Assembly: GCA_913778145.1 (NCBI GenBank)
Contig: CAJYVI010000070.1
Location: 82,162 to 146,161, forward strand
Length of the DNA: 64,000 nt
From: an uncultured Pseudocitrobacter sp.
Lineage (GTDB): Bacteria; Pseudomonadota; Gammaproteobacteria; Enterobacterales; Enterobacteriaceae
Reading direction: 5' to 3'
Under the pieces are notes generated by a model. That model was not told where the DNA came from and did not search any database. It worked only from the letters and a program-made list of their open reading frames with translations. A program made the position numbers and the translations under genes. Position 1 is the first letter of the stretch. Each line of letters opens with the position of its first letter. This document shows positions 11,418-24,886 of the stretch, one piece after another.

Positions 11418-11882
11418 TTAAGCTGCCGCGTTGGTGCGGTCAATTAAATCAAGTACTTCCTGCTCGGTACGGCAGGCGCGTAAACGGTCGAAATTCTCTT
11501 CATCTTCAAACAGGTTGACGATCTGCATGATGCCCACTTCCTGGTGAGTGTTGGCATCGACCGCCGCCATGGTGATGAGGATATCCACCGGATCGTTATC
11601 TTCGTGGTTGAACTCCAGCGGTTTTTTCAGCGTCACCAGCGCAAAACCGGTTTTCTTAACGCCCTCTTCCGGGCGCCCGTGCGGCATTGCCAGACCCGGC
11701 GCGAGCACAAAGTACGGGCCGTGCTGTTCAACCGCATCCAGAATCGCCTGGAAGTAACGCGGCTCGACAACATCCGCCGCCACCAGCAGGTCCACGCCGA
11801 TTTTCACTGCGTCCTGCCATGTCTCAGCTTCCGCCTGCAGGCGGATGGATTTATTCTCCGCCAGCGAATCACGTAATTTCAT
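11418..11882 (-). CDS. ulaC: UlaC, PTS ascorbate-specific EIIA
   Basis: The 154-residue EIIA domain of the SgaB/UlaC type carries the phospho-acceptor His at about residue 68 in [12 protein letters not shown]. It receives phosphate from HPr and passes it to UlaB. Third gene of the ula operon; the spacing to its neighbours is 9-13 bases. Confidence 0.97.
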   Translation of the reverse strand: MKLRDSLAENKSIRLQAEAETWQDAVKIGVDLLVAADVVEPRYFQAILDAVEQHGPYFVLAPGLAMPHGRPEEGVKKTGFALVTLKKPLEFNHEDNDPVDILITMAAVDANTHQEVGIMQIVNLFEDEENFDRLRACRTEQEVLDLIDRTNAAA

Positions 11883-11891
11883 TGCGCGTCC

Positions 11892-12197
11892 TTACTTCAC
11901 GTCCTGCGGGAAATGTTCTTTGATCACTTCCAGCAGTTTCGGGCCAAAGTCGGCAGGAGAGAGCATGTTGCGCACGCCAACCACATATTTGTTGCCGGTC
12001 ACGGTGATTTCGCCCGCGATATGGGTAGAAGCGATGATGATATCCGCGTTGCTCAACTCGCTTTTGTACTCGCCAACCGCGCAGCTGTTTACCGTGTGGT
12101 CAATGTTTGATTGGGTTAAAAACTGGTCCACTTTCATTTTCATGATCATGGAACTGCCTTGTCCGTTGCCACACACAGCCAGAATACGTACGGTCAT
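11892..12197 (-). CDS. ulaB: UlaB, PTS ascorbate-specific EIIB
   Basis: A 101-residue EIIB protein starting [20 protein letters not shown]; Cys9 in the P-loop-like CGNGQGSS is the phosphorylated residue. I used the start that gives the K-12 length; an ATG two codons upstream is also possible. It phosphorylates ascorbate as UlaA brings it in. Confidence 0.97.
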   Translation of the reverse strand: MTVRILAVCGNGQGSSMIMKMKVDQFLTQSNIDHTVNSCAVGEYKSELSNADIIIASTHIAGEITVTGNKYVVGVRNMLSPADFGPKLLEVIKEHFPQDVK

Positions 12198-12212
12198 AAT
12201 CAAAACTCCTTA

Positions 12213-13971
<1,759 letters not shown>

Positions 13972-15036
13972 ATGAGTAAAGTAGAAACCATCACACGTGA
14001 ATCCTGGATCCTGAGCACCTTCCCGGAATGGGGTTGCTGGCTGAACGAAGAGATTGAGCAGGAGAAAGTGGCGCCGGGAACATTTGCGATGTGGTGGCTG
14101 GGCTGTACCGGGATCTGGTTGAAATCTGAAGGTAATACCAATGTCTGCGTCGATTTCTGGTGCGGCACCGGCAAACAGAGCCACGGTAATCCGCTGATGA
14201 AACAGGGTCACCAGATGCAGCGCATGGCCGGCGTGAAAAAACTGCAGCCAAACCTGCGTACTACCCCGTTTGTTCTTGATCCGTTTGCCATTCGCCAGAT
14301 CGACGCAGTACTCGCCACCCACGATCATAACGATCACATCGACGTCAACGTCGCCGCCGCCGTGATGCAAAATTGCGCCGATGATGTGCCGTTTATCGGG
14401 CCGAAAACCTGCGTGGATTTATGGATTGGCTGGGGCGTGCCGAAAGAACGTTGCATCGTGGTTAAACCGGGCGACGTAGTGAAAGTAAAAGATATCGAAA
14501 TTCATGCGCTTGACGCCTTCGACCGCACGGCACTGATTACCCTGCCTGCCGATCAAAAAGCGGCTGGCGTACTGCCGGACGGCATGGACGATCGCGCGGT
14601 GAACTACTTGTTCAAAACCCCAGGTGGTAACCTGTATCACAGCGGCGACTCCCACTACTCTAACTACTATGCGAAGCACGGTAATGAGCATCAGATCGAC
14701 GTGGCTTTAGGTTCATACGGCGAAAACCCGCGCGGTATCACCGACAAAATGACCAGCGCCGATATGCTGCGTATGGGCGAAGCGCTGAATGCGAAAGTAG
14801 TGATCCCGTTCCACCATGATATTTGGTCAAACTTCCAGGCCGATCCGCAGGAAATCCGCGTGCTGTGGGAGATGAAAAAAGATCGCCTGAAATATGGCTT
14901 TAAGCCGTTTATCTGGCAGGTGGGCGGTAAATTTACCTGGCCGCTGGATAAAGACAACTTCGAGTACCACTATCCGCGTGGTTTTGACGATTGCTTTACC
15001 ATTGAACCGGATCTGCCGTTCAAATCATTCCTGTAA
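13972..15036 (+). CDS. ulaG: UlaG, L-ascorbate-6-phosphate lactonase
   Basis: A 354-residue metallo-beta-lactamase-fold hydrolase with the metal motif [12 protein letters not shown] (about residues 114-125) and further ligands in [12 protein letters not shown] and [10 protein letters not shown]. It opens the lactone ring of ascorbate 6-phosphate to 3-keto-L-gulonate 6-phosphate, the first cytoplasmic step before UlaD. AGAGG lies 6-7 bases before the ATG. It is transcribed away from ulaA and is followed by ulaR after 147 bases. Confidence 0.97.
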   Translation: MSKVETITRESWILSTFPEWGCWLNEEIEQEKVAPGTFAMWWLGCTGIWLKSEGNTNVCVDFWCGTGKQSHGNPLMKQGHQMQRMAGVKKLQPNLRTTPFVLDPFAIRQIDAVLATHDHNDHIDVNVAAAVMQNCADDVPFIGPKTCVDLWIGWGVPKERCIVVKPGDVVKVKDIEIHALDAFDRTALITLPADQKAAGVLPDGMDDRAVNYLFKTPGGNLYHSGDSHYSNYYAKHGNEHQIDVALGSYGENPRGITDKMTSADMLRMGEALNAKVVIPFHHDIWSNFQADPQEIRVLWEMKKDRLKYGFKPFIWQVGGKFTWPLDKDNFEYHYPRGFDDCFTIEPDLPFKSFL

Positions 15037-15056
15037 TTCAACGTCTTGCCGGATAG

Positions 15057-15111
15057 CGATTCGCGCATCCGGCATACCACATTCGCCTTTGCCGGATAGA
15101 TCCTATCCGGC
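15057..15111. repeat. Two REP-like palindromes between ulaG and ulaR
   Basis: The first is GCCGGAT (from 15058) with ATCCGGC (to 15073). The second is a perfect nine-base inverted repeat, GCCGGATAG (15091-15099) and CTATCCGGC (15103-15111), with a three-base loop. They follow the ulaG stop and could protect its mRNA 3' end or reduce read-through into ulaR. Confidence 0.7.
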
Positions 15112-15183
15112 TCTCTCCTGACATAGTATTTTCGTGACATTTCAAATATCATCTTTGCTCATCATTTTTTATCGGATTAGCTC

Positions 15184-15939
15184 ATGACGGAAGCGCAAAG
15201 GCATCAAATATTACTCGAACTGCTGGCGCAGACAGGCTTTGTCACCGTAGAACAGGTGATGACCCGGCTGGGGATTTCACCTGCCACCGCTCGCCGGGAC
15301 ATCAACAAGCTCGATGAAAGCGGCAAATTGAAAAAAGTACGTAACGGCGCTGAAGCCATCAATCAGCCGCGCCCGCGCTGGTCTCCAATGAATATTCATC
15401 AGGCGCTGAATCACGATGAGAAAGTGCGTATCGCCAGAGCCGCATCGCAGCTGGTGATGCCGGGTGAAAGCGTGGTCATTAACTGTGGTTCAACCGCTTT
15501 TCTGCTGGGGCAGGAGATCTGCGGCAAACCGGTGCAAATCATCACCAACTATTTGCCGCTGGCGAATTACCTGATTGAGCAAGAGCATGACAGCGTGATC
15601 ATCATGGGCGGGCAATACAACCGCAGCCACGCCATTACGCTCAGCCCACAGGGTAGCGAAAACAGCCTCTATGCCGGGCACTGGATGTTCACCAGCGGTA
15701 AGGGCCTTACCGCCGAAGGGTTGTATAAAACCGACATGCTCACCGCGATGGCCGAGCAAAAGATGCTCAATGTTGTCGGAAAACTCGCCGTGTTGGTGGA
15801 TAGCAGTAAGGTTGGCGAACGCGCAGGTATGCTGTTCAGCCGCGCCGATGAAATTGATATGGTTATCACCGGCAAACAGGCGGACCCGGAGATCCTCAAA
15901 GCGCTGGAGGCTCAGGGCGTGCAGGTATTGCGCGTTTAG
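15184..15939 (+). CDS. ulaR: UlaR, DeoR-family repressor of the ula regulon
   Basis: A 251-residue protein with a DeoR winged helix at the N-terminus ([20 protein letters not shown], then [18 protein letters not shown]) and a sugar-phosphate sensor domain ([16 protein letters not shown], …[11 protein letters not shown]…). In E. coli L-ascorbate 6-phosphate relieves UlaR repression of ulaA and ulaG. The stop overlaps that of the convergent yjfP by three bases. Confidence 0.96.
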   Translation: MTEAQRHQILLELLAQTGFVTVEQVMTRLGISPATARRDINKLDESGKLKKVRNGAEAINQPRPRWSPMNIHQALNHDEKVRIARAASQLVMPGESVVINCGSTAFLLGQEICGKPVQIITNYLPLANYLIEQEHDSVIIMGGQYNRSHAITLSPQGSENSLYAGHWMFTSGKGLTAEGLYKTDMLTAMAEQKMLNVVGKLAVLVDSSKVGERAGMLFSRADEIDMVITGKQADPEILKALEAQGVQVLRV

Positions 15940-16664
15940 AGATGGCGCGTAAAGAAATCTACGGCGCTGGTTAAGGCCTCTGGCGTAATACGGTGGCGCA
16001 CGCCAGCTTGCCAGACACAGGTCAGATTGGCGTCCAGCTGGTCGCGCTTCAACGTCTGTTGCAGACGAAAGGTTTCATCAGGCGGCACCACATCGTCAGC
16101 ATCACCGTGCCAGAGCAGCAGCGGCCTGTCTGCCACACGGGCAAGCTGCTGACTGACATCCCACTCGGCCAGCAACGGCGCAAGGTCAGCACGTTGTGCT
16201 TCCGCGGGCGGGAATAAAGTTTTGGAAAGCGAACCGAAATAGCCCGACCCCATCAGGCTGGCCACGCATTTCAGTTCCGGATGATGCGTCATAATCCCCA
16301 GCGCTGTCATTCCGCCCATCGAGGCCCCCGCCACCGCCAGACGCTCCTCGCTCACCAGCCCCTCACGGTAGAGCGCCTCCTGCAATGCCGGAAACTCGTG
16401 AAAGTTTTGCAGCAGAATCTGCCAGAAGTGCTGTAACCGTTGCTGTTCGTCACCATTAAAGCGCGCCCCGTGCTCCGCCGCGCTCGGCATCACCACGCGA
16501 AAACCGGCCTGCGCCAGCGCGACGGCAAAATAGCTGTAAACCAGGTTTGAGGAGGTAAATCCATGATAAAAAACGATGCATGGCAGCGGTTGATCAGCGC
16601 AGCCTTTCGGGAACGCGTGCAGGATTTCATTCCCCGCGAGCATGCGCATTTCCAGTTCAATCAT
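15936..16664 (-). CDS. yjfP: YjfP, alpha/beta-hydrolase (carboxylesterase)
   Basis: A 242-residue alpha/beta hydrolase. The nucleophile elbow is [10 protein letters not shown] (Ser in GASMG, about residue 110), the acid is probably Asp in [10 protein letters not shown], and the His is in [10 protein letters not shown]; the oxyanion segment is FYHGFTSS. K-12 YjfP has esterase activity on short acyl esters; the natural substrate is unknown. I chose MIELEMRML over a start 12 codons upstream by family length. Its 3' end overlaps ulaR. Confidence 0.92.
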   Translation of the reverse strand: MIELEMRMLAGNEILHAFPKGCADQPLPCIVFYHGFTSSNLVYSYFAVALAQAGFRVVMPSAAEHGARFNGDEQQRLQHFWQILLQNFHEFPALQEALYREGLVSEERLAVAGASMGGMTALGIMTHHPELKCVASLMGSGYFGSLSKTLFPPAEAQRADLAPLLAEWDVSQQLARVADRPLLLWHGDADDVVPPDETFRLQQTLKRDQLDANLTCVWQAGVRHRITPEALTSAVDFFTRHL

Positions 16665-16870
16665 CGGTTGCCTCCTTCCGGCATACTGAATATCAGGCAA
16701 AGCATTGTGGTCTTAGCAGATGATCCTTTGTCTGATTTTTAACATTGAGAACCCAGTTGCACTTTCGTGATATTTTCATTCGAAAATAGCGCTTGAGATA
16801 ACAAATCGGGAACATTCCCCTAATGGGAATTTCCTTATACCACTACACTGTGAATATCAGGAAACGGGAT

Positions 16871-17182
16871 ATGGTTATGCGTCGCTTTACTCCTCTGTTA
16901 CTGGCGTTACTGTTGAGCAGTTGCAGCGTTCTGGAAGGTAAGCCTGTGGCTCCTCCGGCGGCAACGGATACTCCACAAGAAATTCGTCGTAACCAGACGG
17001 AAGGTTTACAGCGGATGGGCACCATCAGCGTCATGATATATGGCTCGCCGATGGATGTCGAAGCCGCGCTGAAAGCCAAAGCGACCGCGGCCAAAGCGGA
17101 TTACTACGTCATCATCATGATTGATGACAGCACGGTGGTTCCGGGGCAGTGGTATTCGCAGGCCATCCTTTACCGTAAATAG
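16871..17182 (+). CDS. bsmA: BsmA (YjfO), biofilm-related lipoprotein
   Basis: A 103-residue protein with a type II signal peptide (MVMRRFTPLLLALLLSSC, lipobox LSSC, Cys18 as lipidation site), a short Pro-rich linker and a YhcN-type domain (GTISVMIYGSPMDVEAALKA … YSQAILYR). K-12 BsmA affects biofilm stress tolerance and motility. AGGAAACGGG lies just before the chosen ATG; an ATG two codons later is also possible, and the in-frame start 48 bases upstream lacks a signal-peptide fit. It is followed by the paralogue yjfN. Confidence 0.9.
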   Translation: MVMRRFTPLLLALLLSSCSVLEGKPVAPPAATDTPQEIRRNQTEGLQRMGTISVMIYGSPMDVEAALKAKATAAKADYYVIIMIDDSTVVPGQWYSQAILYRK

Positions 17183-17342
17183 TGGACAACATTGTTGAAC
17201 CAGATTTACGCAGGTTTGTACCTTATTCACGTTTCCCTGATGCAATATGGCGTCATCAACGACCCATCCGAAGGAGCGGATGCAAGTATGCCCTGACGTC
17301 TGCTATGGACTGCCCTACGGGGTTTTGTATATGGAGCTGACG

Positions 17343-17618
17343 ATGAAACGATCTCTTACCTTATCTACCCTGCTCTTTTCTGGCGGTGCTAACGCCAGCG
17401 CGGCGCAATCGGCTGAATTTGCCAGCGCGGATTGTGTTACCGGGCTGAATGAAATCGGGCTGATTTCCGTGAACAATATTTCCGGTAGTCAGCAAGATGT
17501 CGAAGATGCCATCGCCCAGAAAGCGGATGAACAAGGTGCTTCCTGGTATCGCATTGTTCAGATGTACGAAGAGCAGCAACCGGACAACTGGCGAGCACAG
17601 GCGATTATCTATGCCTGA
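17343..17618 (+). CDS. yjfN: YjfN, small secreted YhcN-family protein
   Basis: The 91-residue protein has the K-12 length: signal peptide MKRSLTLSTLLFSGGANASA, then a YhcN-type domain with LNEIGLISVNNISGSQQDVE and the terminal RAQAIIYA. It was chosen over upstream in-frame starts because GGAG lies 7 bases before this ATG and the signal peptide begins here. In E. coli YjfN is reported to activate the protease DegP. It is a paralogue of BsmA 160 bases upstream. Confidence 0.9.
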   Translation: MKRSLTLSTLLFSGGANASAAQSAEFASADCVTGLNEIGLISVNNISGSQQDVEDAIAQKADEQGASWYRIVQMYEEQQPDNWRAQAIIYA

Positions 17619-17630
17619 GACAATAAAACG

Positions 17631-17667
17631 CGTGGAAGAGTAACCGGCAGAACGCCGCTCTTCCACG
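17631..17667. terminator. Inverted repeat between convergent yjfN and aidB
   Basis: CGTGGAAGAG and CTCTTCCACG form a perfect ten-base stem enclosing a smaller CCGGC…GCCG hairpin. It lies just after the yjfN stop and just past the aidB stop, a position suiting a two-way terminator, but neither side has a long T-run. Confidence 0.5.
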
Positions 17668-17681
17668 ACGTCAGCGTTTCC

Positions 17682-19301
17682 TCACACGCCCCCTGTCGCC
17701 CTCAGCAGTACATCACTGATAACCTGATCGTTAAGCAACACGCCGCCGCGCGTATCCAGCATCATTCGACACCAGGCCTGCGCCATCGGTGGTGACGCAT
17801 ATTTCAGCATCTGCGCGCCCGTTCCCAGTAAATAGATTTGCATCGCTATTTCACGCCCCTGGGCTTCCGACGGCTTGCGTAAATGCTGTTGCAGCTGCCG
17901 CCACTGGCGATCGTAGTGGCGATCCTGGCCCTTCACCTCGCCGCATATTTCTGCCAGCAGTTCCAGCGCATCCGGCTGTTTTGTCAGCACGCGCAGCACG
18001 TCCAGGCACATGATATTCCCGGAGCCTTCCCAGATACTGTTTACCGGCATTTCGCGATAGATGCGCGGCAGTTCGTTCTCTTCGCAATAACCGGAGCCGC
18101 CCAACACCTCCATCACTTCAGCCACAAACGGCATGCCCGCTTTGCAGATGGCAAACTTTGCCGCTGGCGTGAACAACCGTGCCCAAAGGCGCTCAGCCTC
18201 ATGTGACTGCCGTCCCCATGCGCCAGCCAGGCGGAACAGAAATGTCGTTTGCCCTTCAAGCTGTAATGCCATCCGCCCCAATACCTGGCGCATCAGCGGT
18301 AAATCGACCAGATTCTTGCCAAACGCCTGACGCTGGAAGGCATGATAAAGCGCCACCGACAACGCCCGTCGCATCATACTGTGGCTACCCAATGCACAAT
18401 CAAAACGCGTCAGGCCACCCATGCGCAGAATTTGTCGTACGCCCTCGCCCTCTTCACCCACCCGCCAGCCGATAGCGTCCTGAAACTCCACTTCGCTGCT
18501 GGCGTTGGAACGATTACCGAGCTTATCTTTCAGGCGTTCAATACGGATGGCGTTGCGCTGACCGTCCGGCAGCAAACGCGGCACGAAGAAACAGGATAGC
18601 CCGCCAGTGGCCTGCGCCAGCACCAGGTGCGCATCGCTTTGCGGCACCGAGAAAAACCATTTGTGACCCACCAGCCGATAGCTGCCATCCGCCAGACGCT
18701 CCGCGCGCGTGGTATTGCTTAAGACATCTGAACCGCCCTGCTTCTCGGTCATTCCCATGCCAATCAGCAACCCGCGTTTTTGCGCGCCGGGCAGTAAATG
18801 TGGATCGTAGCGATCGCTCATAAGCGGTGTGATCCACTCTTTAAACTCGGCGGGCAACGCCTGTTGTAGTAAGGGAGTAGCCGCGAAGGTCATGGTAATC
18901 GGGCACAGCGTTCCGGCTTCCACCTGCGCGTGCAGCATGAAGCGCGCGGTGCGGGCTACGAACGAGCCCGCCCGCGCATCCTCTTCCCACGGCAGATTAT
19001 GTACCCGGTTGGCGCACAGCCCCTGCATTAAGAGATGCCACGCAGGATGAAAACGAACGTCGTCCAGACGCGTGCCGGTGGCGTCGTAGCGCAGAAGCTC
19101 AGGGGGATTGGTGTTGGCGAGTCGCCCAAGCTCCAGCGATTCGGCGGTGCCCAGCTGCTGACCTATACTGGCCAGCAGGTCACTGTCCCAGCCTGCGCCT
19201 TCGCGGACCAGCGCCTCGCGCAGTGCGCCATCGGACAAGAACAGGTTGCTGTTATTTAACGGGCCAGGCTGATTAAAAACGGTGTGCGTTTGCCAGGACA
19301 T
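17682..19301 (-). CDS. aidB: AidB, acyl-CoA dehydrogenase-family protein of the adaptive response
   Basis: A 539-residue flavoprotein (K-12 541) with the acyl-CoA dehydrogenase fold: CPITMTFAATPLL, the FAD-binding GMGMTEKQGGSD (about residues 180-191), GHKWFFSVPQSDAH, TRFDCALGSHSMMRRA and the C-terminal SIWEGSGNIMCLD. AidB binds DNA through a basic C-terminal domain and is thought to shield promoters from, or destroy, alkylating agents. In E. coli Ada and sigma S induce it. The gene is monocistronic; its upstream region follows the rlmB terminator. I did not find an unambiguous Ada box. Confidence 0.96.
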   Translation of the reverse strand: MSWQTHTVFNQPGPLNNSNLFLSDGALREALVREGAGWDSDLLASIGQQLGTAESLELGRLANTNPPELLRYDATGTRLDDVRFHPAWHLLMQGLCANRVHNLPWEEDARAGSFVARTARFMLHAQVEAGTLCPITMTFAATPLLQQALPAEFKEWITPLMSDRYDPHLLPGAQKRGLLIGMGMTEKQGGSDVLSNTTRAERLADGSYRLVGHKWFFSVPQSDAHLVLAQATGGLSCFFVPRLLPDGQRNAIRIERLKDKLGNRSNASSEVEFQDAIGWRVGEEGEGVRQILRMGGLTRFDCALGSHSMMRRALSVALYHAFQRQAFGKNLVDLPLMRQVLGRMALQLEGQTTFLFRLAGAWGRQSHEAERLWARLFTPAAKFAICKAGMPFVAEVMEVLGGSGYCEENELPRIYREMPVNSIWEGSGNIMCLDVLRVLTKQPDALELLAEICGEVKGQDRHYDRQWRQLQQHLRKPSEAQGREIAMQIYLLGTGAQMLKYASPPMAQAWCRMMLDTRGGVLLNDQVISDVLLRATGGV

Positions 19302-19378
19302 GTGTCTCCCTCCGTCAAGTGGCAGTGCCTTAAGTATGGACAGAGGTGAGCATTTGGCGCTGGATTGCGGTCACAAAA

Positions 19379-19400
19379 AAGCCATCCCGTGGGATGGCTT
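19379..19400 (-). terminator. Terminator downstream of rlmB (proximal to aidB)
   Basis: The palindrome AAGCCATCCC-GT-GGGATGGCTT is followed on the minus strand by TTTTTTG, giving a good Rho-independent terminator for the nsrR-rnr-rlmB transcript. The same 22 bases recur at 19553-19574. Confidence 0.8.
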
Positions 19401-19424
19401 CAGATTGCTGACGAAGTGCGCTTT

Positions 19425-19531
<107 letters not shown>

Positions 19532-19552
19532 GTTGCGTTTATCATCAGTCTC

Positions 19553-19574
19553 AAGCCATCCCGTGGGATGGCTT
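19553..19574. repeat. Second copy of the rlmB terminator palindrome
   Basis: It is identical, base for base, to the 22-bp palindrome at 19379-19400 but lacks the T-run on the minus strand. The two copies bracket the BIME. Confidence 0.8.
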
Positions 19575-19593
19575 GATTTCAACGCACGACGCG

Positions 19594-20325
19594 TTAACCG
19601 CGCTGGCGTACCGCTTCAAACAGGCAGATGCCGGTTGCGACGGAGACGTTCAGCGAGGAGACGCTGCCCGCCATTGGAATGCTGATCAGCTCGTCGCAGT
19701 GTTCACGGGTCAGACGGCGCATACCTTCGCCTTCAGCCCCCATCACCAGCGCCATACGGCCGGTCATTTTGCTCTGATAGAGGGTGTGATCCGCTTCGCC
19801 CGCGGTACCGACGATCCAGATATTCTCTTCCTGCAATAAACGCATGGTGCGCGCCAGGTTAGTGACGCGGATCAGCGGCACACTTTCTGCGGCACCGCAG
19901 GCGACTTTCTTAGCCGTTGCGTTCAGCTGTGCAGAGCGATCGCGCGGAACAATCACCGCATGCACGCCCGCCGCATCGGCGCTACGCAGGCACGCGCCGA
20001 GGTTGTGCGGATCGGTTACGCCATCGAGGATCAGCAGGAACGGGTTTTCCAGCGAGGCGATCAGATCCGGCAGATCGTTTTCCTGATACTGACGGCCCGG
20101 CTTCACGCGCGCAATAATGCCCTGATGCACGGCACCTTCGCTTTTCTCATCCAGATATTGGCGGTTCGCCAGCTGGATCACCACGCCCTGCGCTTCCAGC
20201 GCGTGGATCAGCGGCAACAAACGTTTATCTTCGCGGCCTTTTAAAATAAAGACTTCCTGAAAACGTTCAGGAGCGCGCTCCAGCAGGGCCTGGACTGCGT
20301 GGATGCCGTAAATCATTTCACTCAT
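19594..20325 (-). CDS. rlmB: RlmB, 23S rRNA Gm2251 2'-O-methyltransferase
   Basis: A 243-residue SpoU/TrmH-family (SPOUT) methyltransferase. The N-terminal L30e-like domain ([20 protein letters not shown]) is followed by the knotted catalytic domain with motif 1 [20 protein letters not shown], motif 2 [11 protein letters not shown] and motif 3 [20 protein letters not shown]. It methylates G2251 in the P-loop of 23S rRNA using SAM. The start gives the K-12 length; the frame stays open upstream through repeat DNA. It is co-oriented with rnr, 145 bases downstream. Confidence 0.97.
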   Translation of the reverse strand: MSEMIYGIHAVQALLERAPERFQEVFILKGREDKRLLPLIHALEAQGVVIQLANRQYLDEKSEGAVHQGIIARVKPGRQYQENDLPDLIASLENPFLLILDGVTDPHNLGACLRSADAAGVHAVIVPRDRSAQLNATAKKVACGAAESVPLIRVTNLARTMRLLQEENIWIVGTAGEADHTLYQSKMTGRMALVMGAEGEGMRRLTREHCDELISIPMAGSVSSLNVSVATGICLFEAVRQRG

Positions 20326-20356
20326 TGATGGACTCATTGTTAACTTTGTTATCAGG

Positions 20357-20465
20357 TCACCCTCACCCCGCCCTCTCCCTGAGGGAGAGGGGGAAAACCG
20401 GCGCCGGAACAAACATCGGCTCGATCGGTTCCCTCTCCCTTTGGGAGAGGGTTAGGGTGAGGGGT
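20357..20465. repeat. Pair of inverted ~33-bp palindromic repeats between rnr and rlmB
   Basis: The left unit contains CCTCTCCCT-G-AGGGAGAGG (20372-20390) and the right unit CCCTCTCCC-TTT-GGGAGAGGG (20431-20451). Each is flanked on its outer side by a copy of CCCTCACCC (left about 20360-20370; right, inverted, about 20454-20464). The whole forms two hairpins inside one larger imperfect palindrome. It is transcribed with rnr-rlmB and lies 6 bases after the rnr stop. Confidence 0.8.
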
Positions 20466-20470
20466 GCGGA

Positions 20471-22912
20471 TTACTCCGCCACTTTCTTCTTCGCTGCGCG
20501 TTTTGCTTTAGTCGCAGCGGCGATTTTTTGCGTTTTCGCCGATGGCTTCTTCGCTTTTCTCGCCTCTTTCTTCGCCGCTTTCGGCTTCTGTTTCTTCTCG
20601 CCACGGAACGCGCTGTCTGGCTCGAAATTCACTTTCTTGCCGACCTGACGGCGTTTACCGCCGCTTTTGCTCGCGCTGCCTTTCTTCGCCTTTTCGCGTT
20701 CGGTTTTGCCGACATTGCGCGGCGCACGTTCGCTGGAAATCAACGAGAAGTCAATTTTACGCTCGTCCATATTGACCGCTTCCACGCGAACTTCTACACG
20801 GTCGCCCAGACGATAGGTCTGCCCACCGGATTCACCGATCAAACGCTGACCAATCTGGTCGAAGCGATAGTAATCGTTATCCAGCGATGAAACGTGGACC
20901 AGGCCATCGATAAACAGCTCATCGAGACGGACGAAGAAGCCAAAGCCGGTCACGCTGGCAATCACGCCTTTGAAGACGTTGCCCACCTGATCCTGCATGA
21001 AGTCACACTTCAGCCAGTCAGCGACGTCACGCGTGGCTTCATCGGCACGACGTTCGGCCATGGAACAGTGCTGACCCAGTTGCAGCATCTCTTCCATCGA
21101 GTAGTGATAGCCACCGGTTTCCGTGGTGTTGCCTTTGTGGCCCTGCTCTTTCGCCAGCAGATACTTGATGGCGCGGTGCAGCGACAGGTCAGGATAACGA
21201 CGAATCGGCGAGGTAAAGTGCGCGTACGACTGCAACGCCAGGCCGAAGTGGCCCCGGTTTTCCGGATCGTAAATCGCCTGTTTCATCGAACGCAGCAGCA
21301 TGGTTTGCAGCATTTCGGCGTCAGGACGGTCGGCGACGGATTCCAGCAGCTCGGCGTAATCACGCGGCTCCGGCTTGTTGCCGCCCGGCAGTTCCAGCCC
21401 CAGCTCCGACAGAACGGAACGGAATGCGGTAATCGCTTCCGTTGTTGGCTTATCGTGAATACGGAACAGCGCAGGTTCTTTCGCTTTCTCAACGAAACGC
21501 GCCGCCGAGATGTTTGCCAGAATCATGCACTCTTCAATCAGTTTGTGCGCATCGTTACGCTGCGTCTGCTCGATTCGTTCGATACGGCGTTCGGCATTGA
21601 AGATAAACTTCGCTTCTTCGCTTTCGAATGAGATACCACCACGTTCGGCACGCGCCTGGTCCAGCACTTTATAGAGGTTATGCAGCTCTTCAATGTGCTT
21701 AACCAGCGGCGCATATTGCTCACGCAGATCCTGATCGCCCTGCAGCATGTGCCACACTTTGGTGTAGGTCAGACGCGCATGGGAGCTCATCACCGCTTCA
21801 TAGAATTTATAACCCGTTAAGCGGCCTTTTGACGAGACGGTCATTTCGCAGACCATACACAGACGATCAACCTGCGGGTTCAGCGAGCACAGTCCGTTAG
21901 AGAGCACTTCCGGCAGCATCGGTACAACCTGCGACGGGAAGTAAACGGACGTACCACGGTTACGCGCTTCTTTGTCCAGCGGGGTTGGCGGGCGAACGTA
22001 ATAGCTTACATCGGCAATCGCCACCCACAGACGCCAGCCGCCGCCGCGTTTTTTCTCGCAGTAAACCGCATCGTCAAAGTCGCGAGCGTCTTCGCCGTCG
22101 ATGGTTACCAGCGGCAAATCGCGCAGATCCACACGGCCAATTTTCGCTTCTTCAGGCACCTGCTCTTTCAGCCCGGCAACCTGCGCTTCTACCGCTGGCG
22201 GCCAGACGTAAGGGATTTCATGCGTACGCAGCGCCATGTCAACGGCCATGCCGGTGCCCATGTTATCGCCAAGCACTTCGACAATTTTACCAATCGCTTT
22301 CGTGCGGCGGGTTGGGCGCTGGGTCAGTTCGACCACCACCACAAAGCCCATACGCGCGCCCATCACCGCTTCTGGCGGGATGAGAATATCAAAGCTCAGG
22401 CGGCTGTCGTCCGGCACCACAAAACCGACGCCCGCATCGGTGAAGTAGCGACCAACGATTTGCCCGGTTCTCGGCTCAAGCACGCGCACAATACGCGCTT
22501 CGCGGCGGCCTTTGCGATCCGCGCCCAGCGGTTGCGCCAGCACCTGATCGCCATGCATGCAGACTTTCATCTGCTCGCTGGAGAGGTACAGGTCGTCTTT
22601 ACGGCCTTCCACGCGCAGGAAGCCATAGCCATCGCGATGCCCGATAACCATGCCTTTCAGCAGGTCGAGGCGTTCCGGCAGCGCATAGCACTGGCGACGG
22701 GTGAAGACCAGTTGCCCATCACGCTCCATGGCGCGCAGGCGACGGCGAAGGGCTTCAATCTGCTCTTCGCCTTGAATGTTCAGTTCAACCGCCAGCTCTT
22801 CACGATTGGCAGGTTTTTCACGTTTTGTTAAATGATCGAGGATAAATTCCCGGCTCGGGATTGGATTGGCGTATTTTTCAGCTTCGCGGTCCAGGAAAGG
22901 GTCTTGTGACAT
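20471..22912 (-). CDS. rnr: RNase R, 3'-5' exoribonuclease
   Basis: An 813-residue protein of the same length as in K-12. Order: N-terminal helix-turn-helix and cold-shock domains ([36 protein letters not shown]), RNB catalytic domain with the metal-binding aspartates in [17 protein letters not shown] (about residues 270-290), S1 domain ([20 protein letters not shown]) and a Lys-rich tail ending [11 protein letters not shown]. It degrades structured RNA and acts on tmRNA and rRNA quality control. Start [14 protein letters not shown]; the codons upstream run into the nsrR junction. Second gene of nsrR-rnr-rlmB. Confidence 0.97.
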   Translation of the reverse strand: MSQDPFLDREAEKYANPIPSREFILDHLTKREKPANREELAVELNIQGEEQIEALRRRLRAMERDGQLVFTRRQCYALPERLDLLKGMVIGHRDGYGFLRVEGRKDDLYLSSEQMKVCMHGDQVLAQPLGADRKGRREARIVRVLEPRTGQIVGRYFTDAGVGFVVPDDSRLSFDILIPPEAVMGARMGFVVVVELTQRPTRRTKAIGKIVEVLGDNMGTGMAVDMALRTHEIPYVWPPAVEAQVAGLKEQVPEEAKIGRVDLRDLPLVTIDGEDARDFDDAVYCEKKRGGGWRLWVAIADVSYYVRPPTPLDKEARNRGTSVYFPSQVVPMLPEVLSNGLCSLNPQVDRLCMVCEMTVSSKGRLTGYKFYEAVMSSHARLTYTKVWHMLQGDQDLREQYAPLVKHIEELHNLYKVLDQARAERGGISFESEEAKFIFNAERRIERIEQTQRNDAHKLIEECMILANISAARFVEKAKEPALFRIHDKPTTEAITAFRSVLSELGLELPGGNKPEPRDYAELLESVADRPDAEMLQTMLLRSMKQAIYDPENRGHFGLALQSYAHFTSPIRRYPDLSLHRAIKYLLAKEQGHKGNTTETGGYHYSMEEMLQLGQHCSMAERRADEATRDVADWLKCDFMQDQVGNVFKGVIASVTGFGFFVRLDELFIDGLVHVSSLDNDYYRFDQIGQRLIGESGGQTYRLGDRVEVRVEAVNMDERKIDFSLISSERAPRNVGKTEREKAKKGSASKSGGKRRQVGKKVNFEPDSAFRGEKKQKPKAAKKEARKAKKPSAKTQKIAAATKAKRAAKKKVAE

Positions 22913-22950
22913 ATCGGTTCCTCCGTTGTCATCTTTGGCAGAGATTTTCG

Positions 22951-23376
22951 TCACTCCACCATCAATAATTTATAAAGCGGTTGATTCTCTTCAACCAAAT
23001 CGGCCAGTGTGTAGTTATCCAGTTCCTTGAGAAAACGTTGCACGGCTTGAGAAAGCGCCTGTTTTAATCGACAGGCCGGTGTGATGTGGCAGAACTCACT
23101 GCTGCAATTCACCAGCGAGAGAGGTTCCAGTTCGCGGACAACGTCGCCTACGCGAATCGTCTCCGCCGGCTTGCCCAGCCGGATCCCGCCATTTTTCCCC
23201 CGCACTGCCGTCACGTAGCCCGCGCGGCTTAGCTGGTTGATGATTTTCACCATATGGTTACGTGACACGCCGTAGACCTCTGTCACTTCAGAGATACTGG
23301 TCATCTTGCCATCTGGCAACGACGCCATATAAATCAGCGCGCGTAATCCATAATCGGTAAAGCTTGTTAACTGCAC
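22951..23376 (-). CDS. nsrR: NsrR, nitric-oxide-sensing Rrf2 repressor
   Basis: A 141-residue Rrf2-family protein. The winged helix includes [19 protein letters not shown], and the [2Fe-2S]/[4Fe-4S] ligands Cys91, Cys96 and Cys102 lie in [18 protein letters not shown] destroys the cluster and releases the repressor from DNA. Its likely target in this window is ytfE (operator at 1937-1959). It leads the cluster with rnr and rlmB; 38 bases separate its stop from the rnr start. Confidence 0.97.
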   Translation of the reverse strand: MQLTSFTDYGLRALIYMASLPDGKMTSISEVTEVYGVSRNHMVKIINQLSRAGYVTAVRGKNGGIRLGKPAETIRVGDVVRELEPLSLVNCSSEFCHITPACRLKQALSQAVQRFLKELDNYTLADLVEENQPLYKLLMVE

Positions 23377-23506
23377 ATCAACCTCAGGGGAACAGGAACT
23401 CGGGAAGAATAATGTCGGATATTTATATTGATGATAAACCAGCCACCAGCCAGGTCGCTAATTTTTTCGGTGCGGGAAGGAAAAAAGCGCGGATCTTGCA
23501 AGATAG

Positions 23507-23543
23507 TAAGCCGGATACAGCGCAAAGCGCGTTACCCGGCTTA
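23507..23543. repeat. Nested palindrome between purA and nsrR
   Basis: The outer arms TAAGCCGG (23507-23514) and CCGGCTTA (23536-23543) enclose an inner GCGCAAAGCGC hairpin. It lies downstream of purA and upstream of nsrR, both on the minus strand. GCGCTTTTTT follows further along that strand, so this stretch may end the purA transcript. Confidence 0.5.
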
Positions 23544-23581
23544 TAAACCCGGCGACTCTCGTTGCCAGGTATTTCCATCAA

Positions 23582-24883
<1,302 letters not shown>

Positions 24884-24886
24884 TCA

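Noticed and set aside
23364..23546. A 60-codon frame between nsrR and purA
   Set aside because: It starts inside the nsrR coding region and runs through a nested palindrome; no family resemblance.
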